The position numbers and the translations under genes are program-made. Below the pieces are notes generated by a model that saw only the letters and a program-made list of their open reading frames with translations, did not search any database and was not told where the DNA came from. 64,000 bases of DNA, from contig DUBM01000001.1 in NCBI GenBank assembly GCA_012960305.1, forward strand, positions 1 through 64,000, read 5' to 3'. This DNA is from Gammaproteobacteria bacterium (GTDB lineage Bacteria > Pseudomonadota > Gammaproteobacteria > Pseudomonadales > Pseudohongiellaceae). Numbering within the stretch: the stretch's first letter is position 1; every line of letters begins with the position of its first letter. Positions 18,204-28,139 of the stretch are shown piece by piece.

Positions 18204-19589
18204 ATGGTTTATAGCAATGAAACTCTAGCAGACGGCAATGGCAGACAATCTGAGCCTGTTATTACTGTAAGCAGTCTTAACAAAATGGCTCGCTCGCTGT
18301 TAGAATCCAACTTTTCTTCTGTTGTCGTCGAGGGAGAGATATCAAACTTGGCTATGCCTGCATCTGGACACTGGTATTTAACTCTCAAAGATCGGTCATC
18401 TCAAATTCGCTGCGCCATGTTTGTAAACCGAAACCGTTCAGTGGAATTCAAGCCGAGCAATGGCAATCAAGTAATCATTCGTGGTCGGCTGAGCATCTAT
18501 GAAGGTCGCGGAGACTACCAGTTAATTGCTGATGGCATGGAGGAAGCTGGAAATGGCGCACTACGCCGTGCCTTTGAAGAGTTAAAAGCTAAACTTCAGG
18601 CAGAAGGCTTATTTGACTCTGATTCCAAGCAACAGGTTTTCCAAAACTATCAACACATTGGAGTAATTACATCAGCCACTGGCGCGGCGATTCAGGACAT
18701 TCTGAGCGTATTCCGCAGACGCTTTCCGTCCACAGAAATTACGTTGCTGCCTGTCGCCGTTCAAGGTAGTGAGGCAGCTGGCGAAATCATCAATGCCATT
18801 AATACGGCTAATAAGCTGGCTGCCGAACTAGGAATACAAGCCTTAATTATTGGTCGAGGTGGCGGTTCACTCGAGGACTTACAAGCCTTCAATGAGGAAA
18901 CAGTTGCTCGAGCTTTATACGCAAGCGATCTACCTATAATAAGCGCCGTAGGCCATGAGGTTGACTTCACCATAACGGACTTTGTCGCCGACCTTCGTGC
19001 TCCAACTCCTTCTGCAGCGGCGGAATTAATGAGCCCTTCCCAGAACGAGTATTTCGATTTATTCCAAGGATATTCATCAAAGTTTACTCAATTTGCTCGA
19101 TCGAGAATTCAAACTGGACAGCAACAACTGCACTGGTTATTGAAGCAATTAAAACACCCAGATCGAAACTTGCAAGAACATGCTCAGGATCTTGATCGTA
19201 TAGAAGGTAGACTGCAGCGAGCAATAAGTAATCGAATAGCGAGGCAAAACCAAAGCCTGGCTGAACTTAATCGTAGTCTACTTGCCAGTTCGCCAAGCCA
19301 GCTATTAAAGCAATCACGGTTAAGGCTGCAGAATGGTTTAAATAATCTTAAACACGGCGTGAAAGCGCAGGTAAAACACAAGCAAACCAATGTAATTGAA
19401 TTAAGTCGAAGCCTGAATGCAGTTAGCCCTCTCAATACCTTGGCCCGCGGCTACAGTATTACCTATAATGCAGCAACAAAAGTTATTAGAAAAAGCGTCG
19501 ATGTAAAAGTAGGTAGCAGAATTGTCTCCCATGTAGAGAAAGGAAGAATTACATCTATCGTTGATGGGATCCTGCCTGATAAAAGCTGA
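18204..19589 (+). CDS. xseA: Exodeoxyribonuclease VII large subunit
   Basis: At 461 residues the length is standard. The N-terminal OB-fold is clear (VVVEGEISNLAMPASGHWYL), followed by the nuclease core with GVITSATGAAIQDIL, RGGGSLEDLQAFNEE and SAVGHEVDFTITDFVADLRA, then a long coiled-coil region and the short C-terminal domain with LARGYSIT. With the small subunit XseB the enzyme degrades single-stranded DNA into oligonucleotides; xseB is not in the window. In many gammaproteobacteria xseA lies close to der, and here der is found about 7 kb away with unrelated genes in between. Confidence 0.97.
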   Translation: MVYSNETLADGNGRQSEPVITVSSLNKMARSLLESNFSSVVVEGEISNLAMPASGHWYLTLKDRSSQIRCAMFVNRNRSVEFKPSNGNQVIIRGRLSIYEGRGDYQLIADGMEEAGNGALRRAFEELKAKLQAEGLFDSDSKQQVFQNYQHIGVITSATGAAIQDILSVFRRRFPSTEITLLPVAVQGSEAAGEIINAINTANKLAAELGIQALIIGRGGGSLEDLQAFNEETVARALYASDLPIISAVGHEVDFTITDFVADLRAPTPSAAAELMSPSQNEYFDLFQGYSSKFTQFARSRIQTGQQQLHWLLKQLKHPDRNLQEHAQDLDRIEGRLQRAISNRIARQNQSLAELNRSLLASSPSQLLKQSRLRLQNGLNNLKHGVKAQVKHKQTNVIELSRSLNAVSPLNTLARGYSITYNAATKVIRKSVDVKVGSRIVSHVEKGRITSIVDGILPDKS

Positions 19590-19599
19590 ACTTCCTAAA

Positions 19600-19920
19600 C
19601 ACAGAGTATAAGAGAAAATCTTGGATAATTTAATCAAAGACAAGGGATACATAGAACAACACTTAACTATTACCAATAGCAGGTGGGTCATCCCCAACAC
19701 CGACGATATCGGTAAGAATTAATCACGAAAACGCGCAAATGAACCTGGTATTTTCCACTTGGGATGATTCTTTAGAGATAATTTTTTTCTATACAATCCA
19801 CTAGATGGAATACCTAGCAGTTCTTTTGGTTTAAAACGCTTCTTTAATGGCCCAGGCTGAAATCCGCACCCCGGGATGGATATAGCAGCAGACTAAGGCA
19901 CAGCATATCTTCCATAATAG
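19600..19920 (+). pseudogene. Decayed M23 (LytM) zinc metallopeptidase gene
   Basis: One reading frame beginning near 19600 keeps family features but is broken by stops at 19720, 19765, 19858 and 19894. Between the stops one can read GYIEQHLTITNSRWVIPN and DD, as in the segment before the catalytic domain of M23 peptidases. Further on comes PLDGIPSSSFGLKRFFNG and then NPHPGMDIAA, where H and D are the zinc ligands of the HxxxD motif. The second zinc motif (HLH) was not found downstream, so the 3' part is eroded or lost. The lack of frameshifts in 300 bases suggests fairly recent decay. M23 genes flank xseA in some relatives, which supports an ancestral position. Confidence 0.75.
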
Positions 19921-20236
19921 CTATTAGTCATACACTTCTTGGCTCGAGCAAATAGCATCGGTGATCAGATATGCATTACTCCCCGCCAGTTCCATGCTAA
20001 GGCTACCCTGATTGACAGTTTTCCCCATAGACCTTTTACCTCTTTGCCTCTGGGAACTTTCTGGTACTATTAGAAGTACCCGATACCGAGGACCATAGCA
20101 GTCAGATGATTCTAAACAATGAGTTAAGGCCGTAAAACAACTCAATTAATATACTCATTAAATAATCAATGCAGCATTGCCTAACCCCATGCTATTTAGT
20201 ACTCCTCTATGAGAACAATGAAATGAGCACCAAAAA
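19921..20236. other. Non-coding remainder after the M23 remnant
   Basis: About 315 bases with no recognisable gene. It is probably the eroded 3' part of the peptidase gene plus the promoter of the DsbA-like gene. A minus-strand frame at 19924-20145 has no family features. Confidence 0.4.
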
Positions 20237-20947
20237 ATGAGCAAAAGAGAAGATCAAAAAAAACGCAAAGAAGAGAAGCAACTAGCTGCACAGCAGAAAT
20301 TGCAAACCCAGAAGGTCATGATGAAATTTGGACTTTTTGGTGTAGGCCCTGTCCTGCTGGTATTTGTCCTCTACACACTACTCAGCCAGGGTCGAACTTA
20401 TTCACCGATCGAAATCGCTGAAACTGACCATCTACGCGGAAATGCAGAAAACCTCGTTTCCATTGTTGTCTATTCAGATTTCCAGTGCCCTGCATGTGCC
20501 ACAGAACATGAGACCATGACACAACTTTGGCCAAGAATCGAAGATAAAGCTCATTTGATCGTACGCCACTATCCAGTTACTACCACTCACGCACACTCTT
20601 GGACCGCCGCACTGTACGCAGAAGCTGCAAGCAGGCAGGGTCGATTTTGGGATATGCATGATTACTTATTTGCTTACCAACCTATTTGGTCTGGTTTATC
20701 AAATGTTGAAGCAGAATTTGAAAGTTATGCTCTAGAACTCAATCTGGATGTAGAGCAGCTTCGTTCTGATGTAGAAGCCGATGATGTTATTGAGAAAGTA
20801 CGAAATGATCAGCGCGGAGGAACTTCTGCGGGCGTGAGGTCCACACCAGCTGTCTTTGTAAATGGTAGGCTTTTGGCTCGACCATCCAGGGCACGGATAA
20901 CTGAAATAGTGGAAGAAGAATTTGCTGAAGCGGCAGCTGCAGGCTAA
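20237..20947 (+). CDS. Membrane-anchored DsbA-family thioredoxin-fold protein
   Basis: The first 30 residues are very rich in Lys, Arg, Gln and Glu, then a single membrane helix spans about 31-50, placing the rest in the periplasm. The thioredoxin fold starts with SIVVYSDFQCPACA, giving a CPAC active site at 84-87, and includes the helical insertion and the cis-Pro loop GVRSTPAVFVNG. This arrangement is that of DsbA/DsbG-like (Thioredoxin_4) oxidoreductases that act on disulfides of secreted proteins. DoxX follows 15 bases later and is likely co-transcribed. An ATG 14 bases upstream is in another frame. Partner proteins are unknown. Confidence 0.88.
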   Translation: MSKREDQKKRKEEKQLAAQQKLQTQKVMMKFGLFGVGPVLLVFVLYTLLSQGRTYSPIEIAETDHLRGNAENLVSIVVYSDFQCPACATEHETMTQLWPRIEDKAHLIVRHYPVTTTHAHSWTAALYAEAASRQGRFWDMHDYLFAYQPIWSGLSNVEAEFESYALELNLDVEQLRSDVEADDVIEKVRNDQRGGTSAGVRSTPAVFVNGRLLARPSRARITEIVEEEFAEAAAAG

Positions 20948-20962
20948 ACAAAGGAATCAATT

Positions 20963-21445
20963 ATGCTTGGCCCGCTTAATGCTTTCGTTGGTGACTCTTT
21001 AGAGGATAGGAAAAATTATGTTTGGGCACTTTTTCGAATTCTAGTTTCAGCCATGTTCATGACTCATGGTTATTCTAAATTATTCGGCGAAAGCCCACAG
21101 GCGTTGACAGGGTCTGGCATAACCACTCTAAACATTGGCGACTTAATTTCATACCCAATTCCAATGGATATAAACCTCCTTTTCATTGCTGGGAGTATCG
21201 AATTAGTAGGCGGTTTTTTTATCTTGGTAGGGCTGTGGACGCATCTAGTCGCCTTTCTAACTATGACTTTAATGCTAATGGCCTACCTCATAGCCCATTT
21301 CGCATGGTTTCCAACCCTGAATGGTGGAGAAATGGCAGCCTTATATTTTCTTTGCTACTTGATGATATTTGTTTTCGGTGCCGGCCCCATAAGCATAGAT
21401 TCATGGTTAGCAGTACGAAACCAAGAAGAGCATGAGAAACAATGA
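20963..21445 (+). CDS. DoxX-family membrane protein
   Basis: AAGGAA precedes the ATG. The 160-residue protein has about four membrane helices and the family features RILVSAMFMTHGYSKLFG near the N-terminus and FIAGSIELVGGFFILVGLW in the middle. DoxX/DoxD proteins are poorly defined; some are subunits of thiosulfate:quinone oxidoreductase, others act in redox stress complexes. Its pairing with a DsbA-like thiol oxidoreductase hints at a shared redox role (inference). The gene converges with the secreted repeat protein, whose stop lies 28 bases away. Confidence 0.85.
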   Translation: MLGPLNAFVGDSLEDRKNYVWALFRILVSAMFMTHGYSKLFGESPQALTGSGITTLNIGDLISYPIPMDINLLFIAGSIELVGGFFILVGLWTHLVAFLTMTLMLMAYLIAHFAWFPTLNGGEMAALYFLCYLMIFVFGAGPISIDSWLAVRNQEEHEKQ

Positions 21446-21473
21446 GCGGGATTGCTTAGGTAGCTCAGATGGT

Positions 21474-22856
21474 TTAGTTATCTGCGACTAATAAATATTT
21501 AAGTACACCACTAGCGTCTTGAGGAACACCTTCTACTAGCTTGGGCCGAAAGCGTAGCCAGTTTAGCTTCTTAAACAACTCCTCTTCTTTCACTTCGACT
21601 GAATCGGGCTTCTGCACAAGCTCAATATTCTGCATGGCACCCAACGCGGAGATAACTAGAAGCTCACTGGTTATAGATGCTCCGTGTAGACCAGTTAGAT
21701 TGAACGAGATTAGTGCTGCATTTGATTCTAATCCATCTTGATTAGGAAAACCGCCAAGCCTGCGGATGTTTGGAAAAGCAGAAGACCATTCACTAAATGA
21801 GAGCATTTGCGAAGCATCCACGGTAATTTCTCTGAATCCAGTTTCACTGCCCTGCTCTCTATTTACTATAGCTTCTAGTACATTATCATAAAAAGTCAAT
21901 TCAGGTAGCACGACAAGCTGACCAAAAAACGTAGACAGCTGATCATTGTTCACTCCGGCTTCAGTAAACAATTTAAAAGCCAGCTGATAACTCCGTAACG
22001 CTTCTCCTCGCTTGGAGAACAGCAGCTGCCAATCCGCAAGGTAGAGATCAGCCATTGCCAATTGCTCTAATTGAACGGGCTCGCTCAAAGCATAGATGCC
22101 CTTTAATTGCGCCAACAGCTGTAAGCCATTGCGATAAAATATTTCTAGAGATTCCTCCCGCCGTAAAATTCTTTCCCGCCCATTAGCAATCTGCCGCAAC
22201 CCATAACCAGCTCGCCCACCTCGGTCAATTGCGACTGACTGGAAATAATATAACTTGAGTTGGTTATAAAGAACCGGCGCCAAGCGAGGATCGTTGCGAC
22301 TCCAGATTTCTTGTGCGATATTGAGAGCAAGCCGAGTTTGTATTGCCGCATCAAAAAAATGCTGAGTCTGATTTTCTTCTATGTCTTCAGCAACACCTCG
22401 CAAATGTATGTCCGATAAATGCATCAGGCTTTCCACAAGACGGCCATCAGCATTTTTTATCTTTCTAGTAGAAAGCCAGAACAAATGCTCAATCAGAGTT
22501 TGTGCACTACCCCAATCTCCCCAATTGACAAAGTTGTCAATTTTTTTTTCTAAAAAAGGAACTTGTTTAGACGTGTATAACCCATTGTTAACTCTAACTA
22601 ATTGCTGAGCACGATCGAGGACATCATGTGCTTCGGCATACTGATTCAGTGACATTAAGCGATCGGCTAACTGTTCAAGTGATTCAAGTAATCTAATATC
22701 ATTGCCACCAATTTCGTCTTGCAGCTGTGCAAGTATAGAGCGAGTGGCTTGTAGTTGATTTTCTAATTCAGGGGAGTAAACAGTTTGCGCAGAAAGCCCA
22801 CTACTCAGATTGAGCAAACAAATAAGGTAGAGAAAAAATTCCGCTACTCTTCTCAT
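21474..22856 (-). CDS. Secreted helical-repeat (TPR-like) protein with TonB-like C-terminus
   Basis: A signal peptide of about 24 residues ends GLSAQ. Residues about 30-330 are helical with TPR-like pairs (LEQLADRLMSLNQYAEAHDVL, truncated here to the clearest unit; GEALRSYQLAFKLFTEAG is another). The last 90 residues turn to beta-rich sequence ending WLRFRPKLVEGVPQ, like the C-terminal fold of TonB-type proteins in which products feed a periplasmic interaction. No enzyme motif is seen. It is monocistronic by spacing. Function is unknown; a scaffold or cell-envelope role is the most that can be said. Confidence 0.65.
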   Translation of the reverse strand: MRRVAEFFLYLICLLNLSSGLSAQTVYSPELENQLQATRSILAQLQDEIGGNDIRLLESLEQLADRLMSLNQYAEAHDVLDRAQQLVRVNNGLYTSKQVPFLEKKIDNFVNWGDWGSAQTLIEHLFWLSTRKIKNADGRLVESLMHLSDIHLRGVAEDIEENQTQHFFDAAIQTRLALNIAQEIWSRNDPRLAPVLYNQLKLYYFQSVAIDRGGRAGYGLRQIANGRERILRREESLEIFYRNGLQLLAQLKGIYALSEPVQLEQLAMADLYLADWQLLFSKRGEALRSYQLAFKLFTEAGVNNDQLSTFFGQLVVLPELTFYDNVLEAIVNREQGSETGFREITVDASQMLSFSEWSSAFPNIRRLGGFPNQDGLESNAALISFNLTGLHGASITSELLVISALGAMQNIELVQKPDSVEVKEEELFKKLNWLRFRPKLVEGVPQDASGVLKYLLVADN

Positions 22857-23142
22857 AAAAATACTTTGAGCTTTCTAATGATTTTTCGGGTCTGCCAATA
22901 TTTTCTTAGCGTTGCATCTAGGTCAAATTTTTGATTTCTTCTGTGATCCATCGATAAATATCCAATCGCAGTAAGTTATTTTCAGCAACCCATACGAAGA
23001 AATAAATAGTTAAATCATAGACTTAAGGAACTATAAACTATTTAGACCATTACTCGAAAATTCGCCTACTGAAATTTATACTCTTGTTACTGCCATTTTT
23101 CCACCAAGAATCAAAGACAAAGCTATACCTTGCAGTATCGAA

Positions 23143-24117
23143 CTAGTTTTGAGAAGAGAGCCAATGCACTAAACCCTGAGCGTTTAGATTCATATCACTA
23201 GCGATTAACTCTTTTATCGCAATAGCGTCTAGGCCACATTGTTGATCCAAGAGGTAGTTAATACTTGCTTGTTCTATTGACTGCTGTATGGAGGAGGTTA
23301 ATGACTCAGAGTTTGCATCACTACTTCTTATTAATGCCCCGAGTTCCAGAGCAGTCTCAGAGTAGTCCCGAATGGAGCGCTTAAGCATTAACATTAATGG
23401 CTCTATATTTTTATACATTCCAAAGTGAGTGACGAAGATTCGATCTGCTTGGTACTCCATCAGCCGATCAATTGTTTGCGGCCAAAGCTCAGGGTCAAAT
23501 TGAACTGGCGTAGAGGGAGGAAAAATAAAACGCGCTCGCCCATTATTTAGTTCTGGGTAGCTGGCACCAAGTGTATCGCCGCTGAATATTCCACGACTAG
23601 TTACGTCCCAAATACAATAGTGGTGAAATGCATGACCAGGGGCGTGCAGAAATTCTAAAATCCGACCATTGAAATCCAACACCTCACCATCTTTCATCTT
23701 CCTTACCCTACTCTCGTCTATGGGAAAAAGGTTACCAAAAACTTTTGAGAAAGCTTCCTCACCATAAACAGCTACCGAGCCCCGCTCGAGGTTTTCAGGG
23801 TTTATTATATGCCTGGCTCCGCGCGGATGAATCAACACGGTCGCCTTAGGAAAATGCTTTATAAGACTACCGATACCACCGGCGTGGTCCAAGTGGACAT
23901 GTGTAGGCATAAGATAGACTACTTGCTCTTTAGCCAAGTGTTTTTTCTTTAGCACCTCTAACAAAATTGGCACGGAATTATTGGTACCCGTATCGATAAA
24001 CCCAACTGCACCGTTATGTTCAATCAGATAACAACAAGCAAGGCCTCGGCGATGTAGCTGAGTATCGATACAAGTAATGCCATAGCCTAGCTCTTGATAA
24101 ATTACAGTGGCCGACAC
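23143..24117 (-). CDS. Metallo-beta-lactamase-fold hydrolase
   Basis: The zinc-binding motif THVHLDHAGG (HxHxDH at 73-78) is complete. Further ligands are visible in LHAPGHAFHHY, the IFSGDTLG aspartate and FVTHFG. There is no signal peptide, so it acts in the cytoplasm. After the catalytic domain about 80 residues form an extra helical segment, as in glyoxalase II-like and related hydrolases. Substrate cannot be predicted from the motif. The M18 aminopeptidase gene ends 39 bases upstream on the same strand, so the two may be co-expressed. Confidence 0.88.
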   Translation of the reverse strand: MSATVIYQELGYGITCIDTQLHRRGLACCYLIEHNGAVGFIDTGTNNSVPILLEVLKKKHLAKEQVVYLMPTHVHLDHAGGIGSLIKHFPKATVLIHPRGARHIINPENLERGSVAVYGEEAFSKVFGNLFPIDESRVRKMKDGEVLDFNGRILEFLHAPGHAFHHYCIWDVTSRGIFSGDTLGASYPELNNGRARFIFPPSTPVQFDPELWPQTIDRLMEYQADRIFVTHFGMYKNIEPLMLMLKRSIRDYSETALELGALIRSSDANSESLTSSIQQSIEQASINYLLDQQCGLDAIAIKELIASDMNLNAQGLVHWLSSQN

Positions 24118-24155
24118 TTAGCTTGCCTCAGATTGGTTCGGAGAAGTTGTCGCCA

Positions 24156-25613
24156 TTAATCTCGGTACCCATAGAATGCTAATGACGCGCGATACAGACT
24201 GTATATATCAACCTTGGAGCTAACAGAAAAGGGAGTATGAATTGACAAAAGTGGCACACCAAAATCAATCACTTCTATATTCTGACTGGAAAACTCTCCG
24301 CCGATTGTGCCTCCACTTGCACTGCCAACTTTATAGGTGCTAGTTTGCCAGGGCACATTATTGGTATCTAACAACTGTCGAGTCCAAGCGACAAATTCAG
24401 AGTTTGCATTATTGCCTTGACCATAAAGTTTAAGATTTACGCCGTAGCCAAGTTTTGGCGCATTACCCAATTCCCAGGCACTAGGGTTCATAGGGTTCAC
24501 TCCAGGGTTTACATCGATGGAAATAAATCGGGTATTACGCAGCGCACTCCTAAACAAAGGCTCGCGGTAATCGTCTCCGAGTTCTGAATAGAGCAATCGA
24601 GACAATAGATCTGCAAAATGATCAGAGCGGGCTCCAGTATTATTACGATTGCCGACTTCCTCATTATCGACCAAGAATGCCATTGTGGTTTTTTGTGGGT
24701 TAGAAATCTCTGCAACTGCTCGCATGGCAGTATAAGATGCTAGGCGGTCATCTTGTCCGTAGGCCGCAATTAAGCCCCGATCAAAACCCATGTCTCTAGG
24801 AGCACCGGCCGGTACCAGAGAAAGTTCCGCTGAAACCAAATCTGCCCGACTAACCCCATATCGGTCAGCGAGGTAAAGCAATATCTGATCGACAACTCCG
24901 CCACCTTCTATAGATTCTGGAATATGCCCAATCACCGGGTCTAAGTCTTCTGGCCCTATGAAGTTTGCCAGTGTCTGAGAATTTCTACCTCTATCTACAT
25001 GAGGTGAAAGTTCAGGAATCATAAAAATTGGATCGGATAAATGTAGGCCAACAGAAATATTTACGCTATTACCATTTTTCTGGTCGATTCTCCCAACTAA
25101 AGCCAGCGGCAGGTTAGTCCATTGATGATATTTGATACCGCCATGATAATTTGTTTGAAAGAGTGCAAACTCACTCTTTTCATAGAGAGGCCTTCCTTTC
25201 AAATCTAACCGCGGGGAATCGATATGAGAACCAATAACATGGAAACCTGACTGAATAGAGTCTTCACCAACAACAATTAGACTAATTGTTCGATCTCTGT
25301 TCACTTCATAGATTTTCTTACCAGGGCTTAGCGATGTGGAATCAGTGAGCTCTTCGAAGCCATTGGCTTGTGCGAACCTAATGGCCTCGGCAACAAAACT
25401 AAGTTCCGTTCTAGCTAGATGAATAAACGTTTTGTAATCTTCAGCGAAGGCGAACACGTCGGCCCGATCTTCTTCACTCAGGCCAACCCAGGATGACTCG
25501 CATTGTAATGAATCTATACACTCTCCTTTAACTTGCGCCAAAACTGCATTACTCAACAACCAAAGCATGGAAACTATAATAAGCTTTGTAGATAATATGG
25601 ACTTGAATTTCAT
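24156..25613 (-). CDS. M18-family aminopeptidase with an N-terminal signal peptide
   Basis: The core matches M18 zinc aminopeptidases: VIGSHIDSPRLDLKGRPLYE gives the first metal His/Asp, DDRLASYTAM the bridging Asp, and DNEEVGNRNNTGARSDHF the catalytic Glu pair. KVGSASGGTIGGEFSSQN near the C-terminus and the closing LSIHTPFSVSSK match the family too. Length (485) is normal after removing the leader. Unusually, the protein starts with a signal peptide of about 26 residues ending AVLAQ, so it is predicted to be periplasmic. M18 enzymes remove N-terminal, often acidic, residues from peptides. It lies upstream of the MBL-fold gene. Confidence 0.88.
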   Translation of the reverse strand: MKFKSILSTKLIIVSMLWLLSNAVLAQVKGECIDSLQCESSWVGLSEEDRADVFAFAEDYKTFIHLARTELSFVAEAIRFAQANGFEELTDSTSLSPGKKIYEVNRDRTISLIVVGEDSIQSGFHVIGSHIDSPRLDLKGRPLYEKSEFALFQTNYHGGIKYHQWTNLPLALVGRIDQKNGNSVNISVGLHLSDPIFMIPELSPHVDRGRNSQTLANFIGPEDLDPVIGHIPESIEGGGVVDQILLYLADRYGVSRADLVSAELSLVPAGAPRDMGFDRGLIAAYGQDDRLASYTAMRAVAEISNPQKTTMAFLVDNEEVGNRNNTGARSDHFADLLSRLLYSELGDDYREPLFRSALRNTRFISIDVNPGVNPMNPSAWELGNAPKLGYGVNLKLYGQGNNANSEFVAWTRQLLDTNNVPWQTSTYKVGSASGGTIGGEFSSQNIEVIDFGVPLLSIHTPFSVSSKVDIYSLYRASLAFYGYRD

Positions 25614-25717
25614 AGGGTTCCCCTCTGCTGCTTCTCACCATTCGCGCAATCAGAGCACGTTCGAAGAGTTGAGTAGCCGCAATCATAAGATTTATTTTAA
25701 AGTATCAAGAAAGTGTT

Positions 25718-26701
25718 TTAGGGTGAAGGGTGTTTATTCAGGCAGCTTTCGAATGTTTCTCTATCAATATTTCCTCCGGAAACAATAATAGCTGCAGAGC
25801 TACCCGTGATATCAAGCTTTCCCTGTAATAATGCTGCCAGCGCCACTGCTCCTCCTGGTTCCACGACGATTTTGAGATAGCGAAAAGCATAGGAGATTGC
25901 ATGAGCAACCGCATCTTCGGAAACAACTAAGTAATCATCTACATTCCGAGAATTGATCGACCATGTGAGCTCTCCGGGAGTAGTTGCCATCAGAGCATCG
26001 CATAAAGTTGCTTTGGTGCCGTCGACCGCGACTCTCTTGCCTGCTTGTTTGGAAAGATAATGATCCTCAAAATTCTCCTGCTCGACTCCATATACTTTTG
26101 TACTCGAACTCATGCTCTTTACCGTAGTTGATGAGCCCGCAAGTAGTCCGCCACCACCCACGGGGCTCAGCAGATGGTCGATAGAGAGTTTTTCCTCGTC
26201 CAGCTGCTGAAGAATCTCTAATGCACATGTACCCTGACCGGCAATAATATCGACGTCTTCAAAAGCCGGAACCAAAATTGCTCCTGTCTTTGCAGCAATA
26301 TCAGCTGCAATATCTTCTCTAGATTCGGTAAACCGATTGTAGTATCGAATCGTGGCGCAAAGATTCTTGGTCCCTTCTTTTTTAATCTCAGGCGCATCAG
26401 TCGGCATCACTATTGTCGCGGGCATACCGAGAAGCTGTGCCGCGTAAGCGATTCCCTGAGCATGATTACCGGATGAAAATGCCACTACACCAGCCTTTTT
26501 GCAGCTTTCTTCTATTTGGCTTAGTCTGTTGTAAGCCCCGCGAAATTTAAAAGCCCCTATATGCTGGAAGCATTCTGGCTTAATAAAAACCTTACCGCCG
26601 AGCCTAGTATTCAAATGGGCGGACCGAAGTAGCGGTGTTCTGATGGCAACGCCATATAATCGCTCAGAGGCTTGCTGAATGTGTTCCAGAGTGACAGTCA
26701 T
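25718..26701 (-). CDS. Threonine/serine dehydratase (PLP fold type II)
   Basis: The PLP lysine is K52 in HIGAFKFRGAYN, the substrate loop is SSGNHAQG (76-83), and the phosphate-binding loop SPVGGGGLLAG is present. At 327 residues it lacks the C-terminal ACT-like domains of the biosynthetic IlvA, so it belongs with catabolic threonine ammonia-lyase, serine dehydratase or serine racemase. The reaction would give 2-oxobutyrate or pyruvate plus ammonia. It starts 21 bases after the der stop, so it is probably read from the same transcript. Which amino acid it prefers cannot be told. Confidence 0.88.
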   Translation of the reverse strand: MTVTLEHIQQASERLYGVAIRTPLLRSAHLNTRLGGKVFIKPECFQHIGAFKFRGAYNRLSQIEESCKKAGVVAFSSGNHAQGIAYAAQLLGMPATIVMPTDAPEIKKEGTKNLCATIRYYNRFTESREDIAADIAAKTGAILVPAFEDVDIIAGQGTCALEILQQLDEEKLSIDHLLSPVGGGGLLAGSSTTVKSMSSSTKVYGVEQENFEDHYLSKQAGKRVAVDGTKATLCDALMATTPGELTWSINSRNVDDYLVVSEDAVAHAISYAFRYLKIVVEPGGAVALAALLQGKLDITGSSAAIIVSGGNIDRETFESCLNKHPSP

Positions 26702-26722
26702 CGTACACTGTTAGTCCCGTGG

Positions 26723-28117
26723 TTAGTTCCGTGGCAACTTTCGACTATTCTTAATTCTTCTATTTCGAGCAATTTTTTTCGCTGACATATGTTCCTCTCT
26801 CTTTACAAAGGGGTTGTCTCCGCTACGTAATTCTATTCGCACAGGGGTACCCTCAAGCTTTAGCACTTTCCGAAACATTTTCTCTAAGTATCTAATGTAA
26901 TGACTGGGAAGTTTATCAGTTTGCTTACCATGAACAACAATTGTTGGTGGATTCTGACCACCAGCATGTGCATAGCGAAGTTTTATGCGTCGACTATTTA
27001 CCACAGGCGGCGCATGATCGGTAACTATATCTTGAAGAATTTCGGTTAGTTGATTTGTTGCCAACTTCCGTTTTGCAGACTCGTAAGCTTTGTGAATAGA
27101 CCGGTAAAGATTACCAACTCCGGTTCCATACAAGGCCGAAATGAAATGAATTTTAGCAAAATCCACAAAAGTAAACCGTCGCCGTATTTCAGTTTTAATG
27201 TATTCTTTTTCTGCTTGCTCCATTCCGTCCCATTTGTTCAACGCTATAACTAGCGCTCTTCCAGTCTCAAGAACATAGCCTAGTAAATGCAGGTCTTGTT
27301 CGACTATTCCGGTTCTTGAATCCACAATGAGAACTACAACATTAGCATCTTGAATTGCTTGTAATGATTTTACGACTGAAAATTTTTCTACAGTTTCTTT
27401 GGTTTTTCCACGCTTCCGAATTCCGGCGGTATCAATAAAAGTGTATTTTCTTCCACGCCGTTCATAGGGAATATAGACACTGTCGCGAGTTGTGCCTGGC
27501 TCATCGAAAACTACTACCCTCTCTTCACCGAGCATACGATTAACTAAGGTAGACTTACCAACATTTGGTCTGCCAGCAATAGCGATTTTTATACCGTGCT
27601 CTTCATCTTCTTCTGTTTGTTCTTCTACTTCAAAGCCGGCTAGAACTTCTTGTAGAAGTTTCTTTACACCACGTCCTTGGGTCGCTGTAATGGGGAAACT
27701 ATCTGCCAGGCCTAAGCTATAGAAATCTGCCATGGCCTGATCTTCATCCATACCGTCAACCTTATTAACAACCAAGAAAGTATTTTTATTGTTGCGCCGT
27801 AAATGATCGACAATCTTGCTGTCATCCGGAGTAACACCTGCTTTGGCGTCGACAAGCAAGAGGCAAACATGTGCCTCTTCGATTGCCAACAGAGATTGCG
27901 AGGCCATTTCGAAGTCGATTCCGTCCTCATATCCAGTGATTCCACCGGTGTCGATTGCAATAAATGAGCGGTCATCTATGGTGCCTTCGCCATACTGCCG
28001 ATCCCTCGTTAAACCAGGTATATTTGCAACGATAGCATCGCGACTTTTAGTAAGACGATTGAATAGAGTAGATTTACCGACGTTGGGCCGTCCAACGAGG
28101 GCGATAACTGGCCTCAT
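26723..28117 (-). CDS. der: Double-domain GTPase Der (EngA), ribosome assembly
   Basis: Two GTPase domains in tandem are clear: [13 protein letters not shown] at 7-19 with DTGGI and NKVD, then [13 protein letters not shown] near 180 with DTAGI and NKWD. A KH-like C-terminal domain follows with [20 protein letters not shown] and a basic tail. The 464 residues fit the family. Der is needed for assembly of the 50S ribosomal subunit. It follows bamB with 22 bases between, as in many gammaproteobacteria. The second-domain spacer is rich in Glu ([11 protein letters not shown]). Confidence 0.98.
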   Translation of the reverse strand: MRPVIALVGRPNVGKSTLFNRLTKSRDAIVANIPGLTRDRQYGEGTIDDRSFIAIDTGGITGYEDGIDFEMASQSLLAIEEAHVCLLLVDAKAGVTPDDSKIVDHLRRNNKNTFLVVNKVDGMDEDQAMADFYSLGLADSFPITATQGRGVKKLLQEVLAGFEVEEQTEEDEEHGIKIAIAGRPNVGKSTLVNRMLGEERVVVFDEPGTTRDSVYIPYERRGRKYTFIDTAGIRKRGKTKETVEKFSVVKSLQAIQDANVVVLIVDSRTGIVEQDLHLLGYVLETGRALVIALNKWDGMEQAEKEYIKTEIRRRFTFVDFAKIHFISALYGTGVGNLYRSIHKAYESAKRKLATNQLTEILQDIVTDHAPPVVNSRRIKLRYAHAGGQNPPTIVVHGKQTDKLPSHYIRYLEKMFRKVLKLEGTPVRIELRSGDNPFVKREEHMSAKKIARNRRIKNSRKLPRN

Positions 28118-28139
28118 GAGGGATACCTGTTTGGGGGCG

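Noticed and set aside
19924-20145. Minus-strand open frame of 73 codons
   Set aside because: It lies beside the decayed peptidase gene, has no ribosome site, and shows no family features.
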